Source: Lucinisca nassula (lineage: Eukaryota > Mollusca > Bivalvia > Lucinida > Lucinidae). From it: a stretch of 64,000 nucleotides of DNA. The stretch covers positions 115,407,527-115,471,526 of the forward strand of contig OY757017.1 in NCBI GenBank assembly GCA_963580285.1, read 5' to 3'. Shown here piece by piece: positions 53,846 through 63,796 of the stretch (positions within the stretch are counted from its first letter, which is position 1; each line of letters begins with the position of its first letter). The notes under the pieces are model-generated. The model saw only the letters and a program-made list of their open reading frames with translations, ran no database searches and was not told the origin of the DNA. The position numbers and the translations under genes are program-made.

Positions 53846-54112
53846 TGTTTGTTTGTTTGATTTGAGGTTTAACGTCCCCGTCAACACTGTAAAGGTCATT
53901 TTGGAGAAGTTGCTTCCAATTCTGTGGGACTTTTACCCGACATTGAGATGAAATGACATCTCAAGCCCTGTGGCCTAATGAAACCAATAGCCTGCGTAGG
54001 CTTAGATCCTCTAAGCTGTTTACCAGTACTCGTGTACGGGTCGGTTTCAGCTCTGCGTGGAAGCATCATGTAGCCCATCTATTTCTTCAAGCCACGATAG
54101 ACGGGGGCTACT
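53846..54112 (-). mobile_element. SINE family B with 14-bp target duplication
   Basis: TTTTTATTGGTTAT is at 53832-53845 and 54113-54126. The A-rich tail (as TGTTTGTTTGTTTGATTTGA) is at the left and the decayed head CACGATAGACGGGGGC at the right. A short internal deletion lies near 53990. Confidence 0.85.
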
Positions 54113-54199
54113 TTTTTATTGGTTATATTATTTGTTCTTATCATACAAAATTTCTAAAGCCATATCCTGCTGATCCTGAGGTTACTGTTTGGGCAGTTA

Positions 54200-54620
54200 G
54201 CTAACCTGGGACCTCCTGAAAGCCAGCCAGGTGAACCATTTTGACTAAATTTCTTAAACAGAATCCTGATAATTAAATTGTTTTAGTCACAAACATTTCT
54301 GTCTTTCAAACAATCAAGTTACTAAGTATAATGTATTCATTTAGATCTATCACAAACAACAAGGTAAACCGATAGTACAAGCAGTGTAGATCCCAGACCA
54401 TCTATGAAAATTGTATAAAAATGCAATAAAATCGTTATTATTTCAAATTATTCTCCCAAACTTGGCCAGATTATCTGTTTACATAGCATTTAAACATGTA
54501 TATGTCTAAATGTACAATAATCATGGTATAATTGGTGATATAGTTTGTTTTCGGTTATGAGAATTTGTTTTCGGTTATTTCCGGTAAAAGTTTGTTTTCG
54601 GTTTTCCCAAATACCGCTCC
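54200..54620. repeat. Large inverted repeat, right arm
   Basis: It is the reverse complement of 52931-53350 with scattered differences, ending TTTTCGGTTTTCCCAAATAC. The arms are 850 bases apart. Confidence 0.8.
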
Positions 54621-54915
54621 TTATCCTGCTGTTCTCGACAACCCCTACCTTTGCAAACAGTAGCAAACAGTGTAGATCAAGATCAGATGGCTTCTGAAGA
54701 AGCGTTGTCCTGCTGTTCACGACAACCCCTACCTTTGAAAAGTGTACATACAGGTCAGCCATCTGATCGATCAGATGGCTTCTGAAGAAGCCATATTTCA
54801 GAAGCCATATGATCAGGATATACACTCATTCAGTTTGTGAATTTGGAAGAAAACATTACATCATGTAATCTGATTGGCTGTTCATCGGTAATATTCAGCA
54901 AGATAAGGGTTAAGT
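54621..54915 (-). mobile_element. Rearranged MITE-1
   Basis: It holds three partial hairpin cores (GATCAGATGGCTTCTGAAGA, CAGAAGCCATATGATCAGGA) and two GTTCACGACAACCCCTACCT-type ends. The true terminus CAGCAAGATAAGGGTTAA is at 54895-54913. Internal duplication has scrambled it. Confidence 0.55.
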
Positions 54916-55129
54916 AATGCTGATCTCATTGCTGGGGCTCGCAGCTTGTGAGTGCAAACCGAGGCTAAGAAAAGCAAAATTGTGAAGGTTAAAGGAAAGT
55001 AAAAGTGTGAAAAGCAAATAAGATCTAGTTACAAGGTTAAAAGCAAAGTGGTTCGAGAAGTGGTTTGTTTAAGTGACTGACCTGTTAAGCTTTGCATGAC
55101 AGCATAGCTCGCCTGTTTTACTCCTTCAA

Positions 55130-55685
55130 GATATCAGATAAAATCACTGAACCATGAAATATAGGTCACAATGACCTAGATATATTTTGACGTCAATCAT
55201 CAGGTCACATGGAGCATCTATTTCAAGTATGACATTTCTACAGGCAAAGGAAAATCATTGAACCATGAAAACAGGTCATACTGACCTAGATATATTTTTT
55301 AAGTCAATCATCTGGTCACATAGAACTTAAAATCCAGGTATGGAGCTTCTCCTTGAAATAGTATTCAAAACATATGGCAAAATCACTGAACCATGAAATA
55401 TAGGTCACACTGACCTAGAAATATTTGGAAGTCAATCATTAGGTCACATGGTATGATATTTCTCCATCAAATAGTATTCAAGATATTAGAGAGTAAGAGT
55501 TACGTCCCACCAACAGCTATGGTCATACGGAGATGGGACCTCGATTTAAAGACTCATTAGAAAGTCTGTAGAAGCCTGGGATTGATCATTCAAGATATAG
55601 GCCAGTCACTGAACCATGAAATATGTCACACTGACAGATATATTTTGAGGTCAATCATCGGGTCACATGGAACTAATAATAACCA
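55130..55685. repeat. ~120-bp tandem array
   Basis: Units contain AAATCACTGAACCATGAAAT, AGGTCACACTGACCTAGATA and GTCAATCATCAGGTCACATG. About five diverged units were counted. An unrelated ~130 bases lie at 55480-55600. Confidence 0.6.
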
Positions 55686-55689
55686 GAGC

Positions 55690-57510
55690 TGTCAGTGAAA
55701 CTGACTAGGGCCCCCGGCAGTGCCATCAGAGGAGTTGGATTTTCTTTTCAAAAGGCTATAACTCTTAGCTAGAGTTACGTAACTTGCCATGAAATTGTGT
55801 AATGATATTATGACCTTATATCTAAAGTTTGAAGTTGATGCATTTGACGGTTTGTAAGTTATGAATAAAATTCAAAAGGGTATTACTATATGACAACTGT
55901 CAATAACTTCAGCTTCATTTTCATTTGGATATCTATATTGGTTTTGAAATTAAGATGAAAACAAAAGACGAAAAAAGCAGATTTTTTTTTCAAAAGGCAA
56001 TAACTCTCACAGTATTATAGCTAGAGTTAAGTAACTTGCTTGAAATTGTTTAATGTTGTTGTGATCTTACCTTTAAAGGTTGAAAATAATGCGTTTGAAG
56101 GTTTGTAAACATGAAAAATGTTGATGGACAGACAATCAGATGGAAAGACAGATGGATGGATGGATGGATGGATGGATGGATAGACAGACAGGGCATTACT
56201 ATAGGAAGTTTCATTTGAATATCTATAGCGGTTTTGAAATAAAGATGAAAAAAAAAGACGAAAAAAGCTGAATTTTTAAGTTTTTCAAAGGGCCATTACT
56301 CTGAGAGTATTGAAACTACAGTGACGTAACTTGTCATAAAATTGTGTAATGATAATGAGACCATATATTTAAAGTTTGAAGTTGATAGCTTTGACGGTTT
56401 GTAAGTTATTAAGAAAAAACATGAAAAAGATGAATTTTTCAAGTTTTTCAAAGGGCCATAACTCTGAGGGTATTGTAGCTACAGTTAGGTAACTTACCAT
56501 AAAATTGTGTAATGATGATGAGACCATATATTTACAGTTTGAAGTTGATAGGTTTGACGGTTTGTAAGTTTTAAAGAAAAAACATGAAAAATGTGGACAT
56601 TTTTTAAGTTTTTCAAAGGGCCATAACTCTGAGAGTATTGAAGCTACAGTTAGGTAACTTACCATAAAATTGTGTAATGATGATGAGACCATATATTTAC
56701 AGTTTGAAGTTGATAGGTTTGACGGTTTGTAAGTTTTAAAGAAAAAACATGAAAAATGTGGACATTTTTTAAGTTTTTCAAAGGGCCATAACTCTGAGAG
56801 TATTGAAGCTACAGTTAGGTAACTTACCATAAAATTGTGTAATGATGATGAGACCATATATTTACAGTTTGAAGTTGATAGGTTTGACGGTTTGTAAGTT
56901 TTAAAGAAAAAACATGAAAAATGTGGACATTTTTTAAGTTTTTCAAAGGGCCATAACTCTGAGAGTATTGAAGCTACAGTTAGGTAACTTACCATAAAAT
57001 TGTGTAATGATGATGAGACCATATATTTACAGTTTGAAGTTGATAGGTTTGACGGTTTGTAAGTTTTAAAGAAAAAACATGAAAAATGTGGACATTTTTT
57101 AAGTTTTTCAAAGGGCCATAACTCTGAGAGTATTGAAGCTACAGTTAGGTAACTTACCATAAAATTGTGTAATGATGATGAGACCATATATTTACAGTTT
57201 GAAGTTGATAGGTTTGACAGTTTGTAAGTTTTAAAGAAAAAACATGAAAAATGCTGACATTTTTTAAGTTTTTCAAAGGGCCATAACTCTGAGATTATTG
57301 TAGCTAGAGTTACGTCACTTGCCATGAAATTGTGTAATGATATTGTGACCTTATATTTAAAGTTTGAAGTTGATGCATCGGACGGTTTTTAAGTTATTAA
57401 GAAAAAACATAAAAAATGTGGATGGACAGATGGACAGGGTGATTACTATAGGGCACCCACAAATAAATTTGCGGGGCCCTTCGTCTGTCATTACTGACAA
57501 TGACAAATCT
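55690..57510 (-). mobile_element. Array element with 165-bp satellite
   Basis: The left end CTGTCAGTGAAACTGACTAG then GGCCCCCGGCAG and right end CTATAGGGCACCCACAAATA then AATTTGCGGGGCCC are the reversed tail and head of the short element at 19929-20061. A GATG microsatellite lies at 56150-56182. Older diverged units flank a block of near-identical 165-base units. Confidence 0.75.
56540..57240. repeat. Near-identical 165-bp satellite units
   Basis: CCATAACTCTGAGAGTATTG recurs at 56621, 56786 and onward every 165 bases with almost no changes over four to five units. Since 165 is divisible by three, a 318-residue minus-strand frame with a 55-residue repeat (start MVSYLTVASILSELWPFEKL) is open by chance. 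It is not a gene. Confidence 0.85.
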
Positions 57511-57544
57511 TAATCATATTGAGAAATGTTACTGTTTGTGTGTT

Positions 57545-57923
57545 CTAAGATGGTCTGAACTGTCTGTTGCAGATAGAGCAACAGAGGCTAGAGGAAGACA
57601 GCTCTGCTGGTGATGCCTTAGCTTTGGCTTTGCACTGTGCACATTTCAGCTCAGCTTCAATGATTCTTTTCATCTCATATTCACTGGCACCCCTTCTGAT
57701 GAGACCTCACCCCTTTGCTGTGTCCTGTGCAATTTGTTCCCACAACTGATGTTGAAGTCCTTGAGGGAGGCTTTGAGGGTGTCCTTATAGGGCTTCTTGT
57801 CGCCTTGGGAGTGTTTGTCCATTTCAAGATCTCCATATATAATTTTCTTTGGCAAACATTCCTCAGACATTCTGGTAACGTCGCGTTTAGTGAACTTCGA
57901 CTGATTCGTCTTACCAAAGGCAA
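57545..57923 (-). pseudogene. LINE ORF2 C-terminal fragment
   Basis: On the minus strand the peptide RMSEECLPKKIIYGDLEMDK, then KDTLKASLKDFNIS, then, in another frame, GASEYEMKRIIEAELKCAQC and LCCSICNR, matches the conserved C-terminal region of metazoan non-LTR reverse transcriptases, ending in the first Cys pair of a zinc finger. It is truncated upstream by the array element starting at 57918 and frame-shifted near 57720. It is a different lineage from the LINE at the left edge. Confidence 0.65.
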
Positions 57924-60362
57924 ACAAGAGGCCCATGGGCCACTTTGCTCACCAGAGCTCAGGTGTGCACTGCCCAGCAGCCATGTATTTTAACAATATA
58001 TCATTTTAATCTACCAATATAAAGTCTCCCAAATGAATCCCCATATCCAAATGAGCACCCATGTGGACTCAGTATCTGAAACATTAGGTCTTTTATGAAG
58101 TATAGGGTGTAGGGCATGGACCCAGTGGAGCCCTGGTTGGTATCACTAAATGCGTCTTATCATAAGGAGCAAGAATATATATGGTGTAGCAGTGGGGATC
58201 TGTACGCTGGAGATATAAGGCCTCTTAAGCGGTGGAGGGGTTGGGGCATGCCCTGTGGATCCCAGGAAAGCCCAAGATTGTTGTACCTAAATGTGTCTAA
58301 TCATAAGGACCAAGAATATATAAGGTTTATGGGTGGGAATCTGAAGGGTTTCTGATATATAAGGCCCTTCTTTGAAGTGGAGAGCCTGCGGACCCCCAAG
58401 TTGGTGTGCTATTGATAAGGAACAAGAACATATATGATTATGGGGTAGGGATTTGAATGGTTTCGGAAATACATGGCTTTTCAAAGTGGAGGGGTGGGGC
58501 ACATTGCCCCAGCACAAAGTGACCCACAGGCTGGTGGGATTGATCAAGTCTTATCATAAGGAACAAGAATATTATAGTTTAGGGGTGGGGATCTGAATGA
58601 TTTCTGAGATAAATGGCTTTCAATGAAGTAAAGCAGTGGGGCATGGCCCAAGCATCCTGGAGGACTCCCAACGTAGTGTTATTTGAATGCGTCTTATCAT
58701 AAGGAAGATGAATATATGTATATGGTTTAGGGGTGGGGCTCTGAACAGTTTCTGAGATATAAGGCCTTTTGTGAAGTGGTGGGGTGGGGCAAGGCCCCGG
58801 CTTGACATGGGAGACCTCTGGGTTGGTGTCAATGAATGTGTCTTCTCATAAGGAACAAGAATATATATGGTTTAGGGGTGGGGATCTAAAAGGTTTCCGA
58901 GATATTGGGTCTTTTATGAAATGAAGGGGTGGGGCACGACCCCGGCACATCCAGGGGACCCCCAGGTTAGTGTCACTGAATGCGTCTTATCATAAGAAAA
59001 AAGAATATATAAGGTTTTGGGGCGGGGATCTGAATTGTTTCTGAGATATATGGCCTTTTGTGAGGTGGAGGGGTGGGGCAAGGCCCCGGTGCACCCAGGA
59101 AGACCCTCAAATTGGTGTCAATGAATGCGTCTTTTCATAAGGACCAAAATATATATGGTTTAGGGGTGGGAATCTGTAAGCTTTCCAAGATATTGGGCCT
59201 TTAATGGGTTGGAGGGGGTGGGGCATGACGCCGGCGCATCCCGGGGGACCCCCAGATGGGTGTCACTGAATGCGTCTTATCATAAGAAACAAGAATATAC
59301 AAGGTTTAGGGACGGGGATCTGAATGGTTTCTGAGGTATATGGCCTTTTGTGAAGTGGAGGGGTGGGGCAAGGCCCTGGCGCACCCAGGAAGACCCCCAA
59401 ATTGGTGTCAATGAATGCGTCTTTCATAAGGAACAAGAATTTGTATGGTTTAGGGGTGGGAATCCATAAGGTTTCCAAGATATTGGGCCTTTAATGGAAT
59501 GGAGGGGATGGGACATGACCAAGGCGCATCCCAGGGGACCCCCAGGTTGGTGTCACTGAATGTGTCTTATTATAAGGAACAAGAATATATATAGTTTTGG
59601 GACGGGGATCTGAATCGTTTCTGAGTCATATGGCCTTTTATGAAGTGCAGGGGGTGGGGCCTGGCCGGGCACAACCTGTGGGACCCCCATATTGGCAGAA
59701 AAGCATTTTGCCGAGAGACGTTTACTCAAAGAACATTTCTATAAAAGTTTAATCAAAATATCTGCAATGACTTGGCAGCAAATGCTATTTTTCAATTTTA
59801 CCCAGTATAAGTCTATGGAAAATCTATGATGCCATAGCAACCAAACTAAAGAGTCAAATTTCATAAAAAAAACCCCAAAACCTGTATAAGCAAATATGGT
59901 GAATATTTCCATAAACTGTCAACCTCATAGAGCATACGGTTTCTGAGGAGATGATTTTTTAAGTTTTTTTTTTGCTATTTTTTGCATTTTGGTTTCTATG
60001 ACAACCAACGAAAATGAGCAGTAGGCTTAAAATCATATGGCAGAAAGTAGATTGCCTAAAGAACATTTCTATCAAAGTTTTGTCAAAATATCTACAGAGG
60101 CTTGGCAGTAAATGCCATTTTTCAATTTTCCCCATTATAAGTCTATGGAAACTCTTAAGTTGCCATAGGAACCAAACTAATGAGCTGATTTTCATAAAAA
60201 ACACAAACATTCAATCCCCCAGCCTAAGGATGCTACAGATAAAATTTGGGCCCAATCGGCCAAGTGGCTTCAGAGATGTTTGAAAGTGTTGACGGACGCA
60301 GACGCAGGACAACTGCCTATCCTATAAGCTCCCCAGGAGCCTTCGGCTCTGGTGAGCTAATA
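57918..60362 (+). mobile_element. Complete array element, ~145-bp unit
   Basis: The head AACAAGAGGCCCATGGGCCA then CTTTGCTCACC, a non-array leader with AATGAGCACCCATGTGGACT, then about ten units (CATAAGGAACAAGAATATAT; starts near 58850, 58994, 59139). A 3' region (TATAAGTCTATGGAAACTCT, GACGGACGCAGACGCAGGAC) and the terminal hairpin GAGCCTTCGGCTCTGGTGAG then CTAA complete it. It is the most complete member of its family in the window. Confidence 0.8.
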
Positions 60363-61465
60363 AAAACCTCAAAATATTTACCCATAAATGCCAGTTCTTC
60401 CAATACTGTGACATTAGTAACAACTTAAGACTGATAAGAGGCCACAGAATGAGGCGTCTGATCAGTGTCTTCACTATTTGCTTTAAGTACGGAACTTGAT
60501 TTAAAACGTGCAGCTTATAGAATAAACATGATAATACATATTTTGTAATTACAGCTCTCGAAAGCGGGTGAATAACTGTGTTTGATGTCAGCCAGCAAAG
60601 GGTTGTGATTAACCCTTTTAACCCTGTTGACCGCTGCAGATTCTGAGGTAAAAATACATTGTACCTGTTCAAACCTGTAGCGAGCAGTCTTGCCAGAATC
60701 TACATGTACACTGCTTGCCATCATGTCCATGAGCCAATCAGAACCTTTCTATAAGAATATATTTAAAGCTAGAACAGTCCTGTTCAGAAACTCGGGGGAT
60801 GAAAGAGTACTATCTCAAACATCATCGAAAAGCGCATAGGAAAATAGTCCCAGAGTAAACTCGTCTTTCTGTGCCAATTTATTTGTAAAAGATAATCAGC
60901 ATGTTAAGTATTTAGAACTTTCCAAAGCTCCATTGTCATCCCAGTACTATCATGTTTGGTCATAAAGACTGTTATTATAAAGTGTATGTTCAAAGAAGCG
61001 GAAGCGATGTAGTTGGATCCAGTACCCAGTAGAATTGCGTTGATGTAGAAACATGATACAAGTATCAACTTTCAAAAAAGCTTTATGACATCTAGGCTAA
61101 TGGTCCAATTTCAAAATAATTTCACTGCTAAAACGGTTTTGCTTCGCTGAGCAAATTGGTTGCAAGGATGCAAAAATTGTTTTGACCAGAAAAATATGGA
61201 GCCAAGAATGAGTTCACTAATTCACCGAGGTGTATTTTCAGAATGCTTTGTGGAGCAAATTGTTTCGGGGTTGAAGTAAAACACTGGATCAAGATGCTAT
61301 CATAGGTCTTTATCAGTTTATTAAATTAACTTCCAACAAGAGAATTTTTACATCTCAGTGACTATTTTTAGCTTAAAAGTAATACATCAAAATCAAAGGA
61401 TAGGTAACTCAAAAGTGACACTTGTACATGCTAGTACTGTAAACTTCTGAATACATTCATGTATG
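60363..61465. other. No gene recognised
   Basis: It contains a hairpin fragment (GAGGCCACAGAATGAGGCGT at about 60435) and a decayed MITE-like segment at 60610-60790 (TTAACCCTGTTGACCGCTGC, CAATCAGAACC). The remainder is AT-rich with no supported coding region. Confidence 0.4.
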
Positions 61466-61467
61466 GG

Positions 61468-61687
61468 CATCCGTGATCTGGTGGATAAAAGCGCTGACTC
61501 TTAATCTTTAGGTCTCTCAATGCTGTGGTTCAAGCCTGGCTTGGGTCACATCTGAGATGCCAAGTTCTGTAACGGAAGGTCAGGTGGTTTTTCTCCTGGT
61601 TCTCCCGTTTTCACCCACCTCTGATTAACGATTGGCTCGATATGTGAAATAACCTGGAAAGGGCCATAAAACACACACACACAAAAA
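61468..61687 (+). mobile_element. SINE family D, longer head
   Basis: The head GCATCCGTGATCTGGTGGAT then AAAAGCG, the B-box-like GGTTCAAGCCTGGCTTGG, the body GGAAGGTCAGGTGGTTTTTC and GATTAACGATTGGCTCGATA, then GGGCCATAAAACACACACAC and an A-rich end. It shows the 5' sequence missing at 13771. Confidence 0.75.
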
Positions 61688-61714
61688 AAGAAATACACGT
61701 ACATGTTAAAAGCA

Positions 61715-61868
61715 TTAACCCTTAGCCTGATATAGTGTAAGTAACTGTTTAATTCACAAACTGCATGACCAACAGTGCAGATCCTGATCAGATGGCTTCT
61801 TCAAAGGCCATATGATCTGGACTTACACTGTTTGCATAAGTAGGTGTAGTGGGGTTCAACAGGATTAA
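61715..61868 (+). mobile_element. MITE-1, shortened copy
   Basis: TTAACCCTTAGCCTGATATA and CAACAGGATTAA are the ends. The hairpin GATCAGATGGCTTCTTCAAA is retained and the left subterminal block is deleted. Confidence 0.6.
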
Positions 61869-61949
61869 TTATCCTGAAAATTCAACATTGTATCATAATT
61901 ACTGCAATGGCAGATGCTACTGTTGTAATTATTGCAAAATTTGGATTAG

Positions 61950-62105
61950 ATGCCCTCCCTGTCAGGCCCATGGGCCACTACGCTCATCAGAGGTCATGTG
62001 GTTTTTACCATATACAGGGAAGGCGCCCATCTTGGTCATGTGACTACAAACCCTTAAATAACTTTCCATTGCCTCATTCCATAGAGGCTCGTCATCAGGT
62101 CTAAG
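61950..62105 (+). repeat. Array-element head fragment
   Basis: CAGGCCCATGGGCCACTACG then CTCATCAGAGG resembles the head at 57918. No array follows. Confidence 0.35.
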
Positions 62106-62118
62106 GAAGTTGTTTTAT

Positions 62119-62347
62119 TTAACCCTTTTTGTACCAAATGGAATCTTCCTCCTTATATATAGCATGAGTTCATTTCAAAATTTAGGGGTGTCAGGTTGTG
62201 TTTTCTTCAAAATTTATTAGGAAAATGGCTGAACTTTTTGCAAACAGTGTAGGCCTTGATCAGACGCCGCAGAATGCAGCGTCTGATCTGGGCATGCACT
62301 GTTTGCCCAAATACCCATTTCGGGGTTTCTGGTCTTAAATGGGTTAA
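62119..62347 (+). mobile_element. MITE-2 copy, TTAA-flanked
   Basis: TTAACCCTTTTTGTACCAAA and GGTCTTAAATGGGTTAA are the ends. The internal hairpin GATCAGACGCCGCAGAATGC pairs with GCGTCTGATC. Confidence 0.7.
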
Positions 62348-62881
62348 AGAAGATATAAATGTAAAGACTGTAAATTTAAAGACATTTTAGTCTGCAAATT
62401 TAAAGACTGACACAAATAAATTCATGAAAATGGTGTAAAATGAAAAAATCGCACTTTGCTATTTGTAGCAATTTTTTCGTTATCTGTGGAATATTTAATC
62501 ACGTGAAACAGCAAATTAAATAGTTAGCTTTACTTAATTAAATTCCTTCAACCATAATTGATGATTTCTTGGAAAAACAGTTTTGTAATAAGATTTGTAT
62601 GTAAAATGAGCTGAGGAAGGTAAGTGTATAAGGTTCGACATCATTTGTCAAAATACCTACCACTGGCTTCGACAGACGGTTTTACTGACAACTATAATTG
62701 ATGAAAGTTTCAGACGGCATACAACAGTAAAATGTCCGAAAACGAAATGATGTCAGTACAAAACTAATCTTTTGTTAGACCTTAAAATGTCAGATATTTC
62801 CTCCCTTTCTGCGGAGTTTCACCGCATTTGTGGTCTAAGGGAAGGAACTGTATTGTTTTATTTCTTAATTATTTTCTATCA
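62348..62881. other. No gene recognised
   Basis: AT-rich sequence with short repeats of TAAAGACTG/AAATTTAAAGAC near 62360-62410. No ORF or RNA gene is supported. Confidence 0.4.
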
Positions 62882-63093
62882 TTAACCCTTATCTTCTGTT
62901 CACGACAACCTCTATCTTTGCAAACAGTGTAGATCCAGATCAGGTGGCTTCTGAAGAAGCCATCTGATCAGGATCTACACTGTTTGGCATTCAGTTTATG
63001 AATTTGTAGCAATAAATTACATCAAGTAATTTGATTGGTTGATAGACAGAAATGGGTGTGGCTTAAATGAATATTCAGCAAGATAAGGGTTAA
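62882..63093 (-). mobile_element. MITE-1 copy, TTAA-flanked, minus orientation
   Basis: TTAACCCTTATCTTCTGTTC and CAGCAAGATAAGGGTTAA are the ends. The hairpin GCTTCTGAAGAAGCCATCTG is intact, and subterminal AATGGGTGTGGCTTAAATGA marks the orientation. Confidence 0.75.
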
Positions 63094-63223
63094 AATGATA
63101 TTTACAGACAATAAAACACATGCAGTATTTAGCAACACATTTTTATTTTTAATGTGATGAAGAGTGACGTTATGAGATGTTTTTGTCCTTCCATCATTTT
63201 CATGATTTTCCTTGTGTAAGTCT

Positions 63224-63433
63224 TTAACCCTTCTCTTGCTGAATATTCAGTTTAGCCACACCCATTTCTGACTTTGAGCCAATCAGATTACTTATGTAAT
63301 TTATTCCTACCAATTCATAAATTGAATGTCAAACAGTGCAGATCCAGATCAGATGGCTTCTTCAGAAGCCATATGATCTATATCTACACTGTTTGCAAAG
63401 ATAGGTTGTCGTGAACAGCATGATAAGGGTTAG
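63224..63433 (+). mobile_element. MITE-1 copy
   Basis: The left end is TTAACCCTTCTCTTGCTGAA and the right end CAGCATGATAAGGGTTAG. The hairpin carries a few mismatches (AGCCATATGATC). Confidence 0.75.
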
Positions 63434-63632
63434 ATCAAAATATACAGTCTTTAAATGTACAGACTGTCATTAAATAAAACAACTTTCTTAGACCTGTTCA
63501 TGTAATTTGGTTTCAATCAGCCCAGCAGTTTATAAATACTGCATCTAAGTCATCCATGGTAAAGGTCAGCAAATGACCTTGACCTTTGGAATTAATAAAC
63601 TTATATTCAGCTGATTGCAAATATCAATTCTG

Positions 63633-63760
63633 ATGGAGCGCTGTGGTGCAGTGGTAAAGCATCCGATTTGAGGTAGAGAGGTAGCCGGTTCGATCCCTGC
63701 AAGTGCGAAGTGTTGTTTCCTTGAGCAAGGGACTTCCCATAGAGGCTCCAAATGCTATTT
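63633..63760 (+). mobile_element. SINE family E / tRNA-like pseudogene
   Basis: GAGCGCTGTGGTGCAGTGGT then AAAGCATCC provides an A box and GCCGGTTCGATCCCTGCAAG a B box with tRNA-like spacing. The downstream part ends near AGAGGCTCCAAATGC. No functional anticodon arm or acceptor pairing could be drawn, so it is not called as a tRNA gene. Confidence 0.5.
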
Positions 63761-63796
63761 GGTTTCAATAAATCCAGCAGTTAAAGTGGAGAGGAT

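Noticed and set aside
56369..57325. 318-residue open frame on the minus strand
   Set aside because: It is a translation of 165-bp satellite units; the 55-residue repeat follows DNA periodicity, shows no domain, and the DNA is as conserved as the protein.
57567..57993. Plus-strand open frames near 57.6-58.0 kb
   Set aside because: They are antisense to a recognisable LINE C-terminal fragment on the minus strand.
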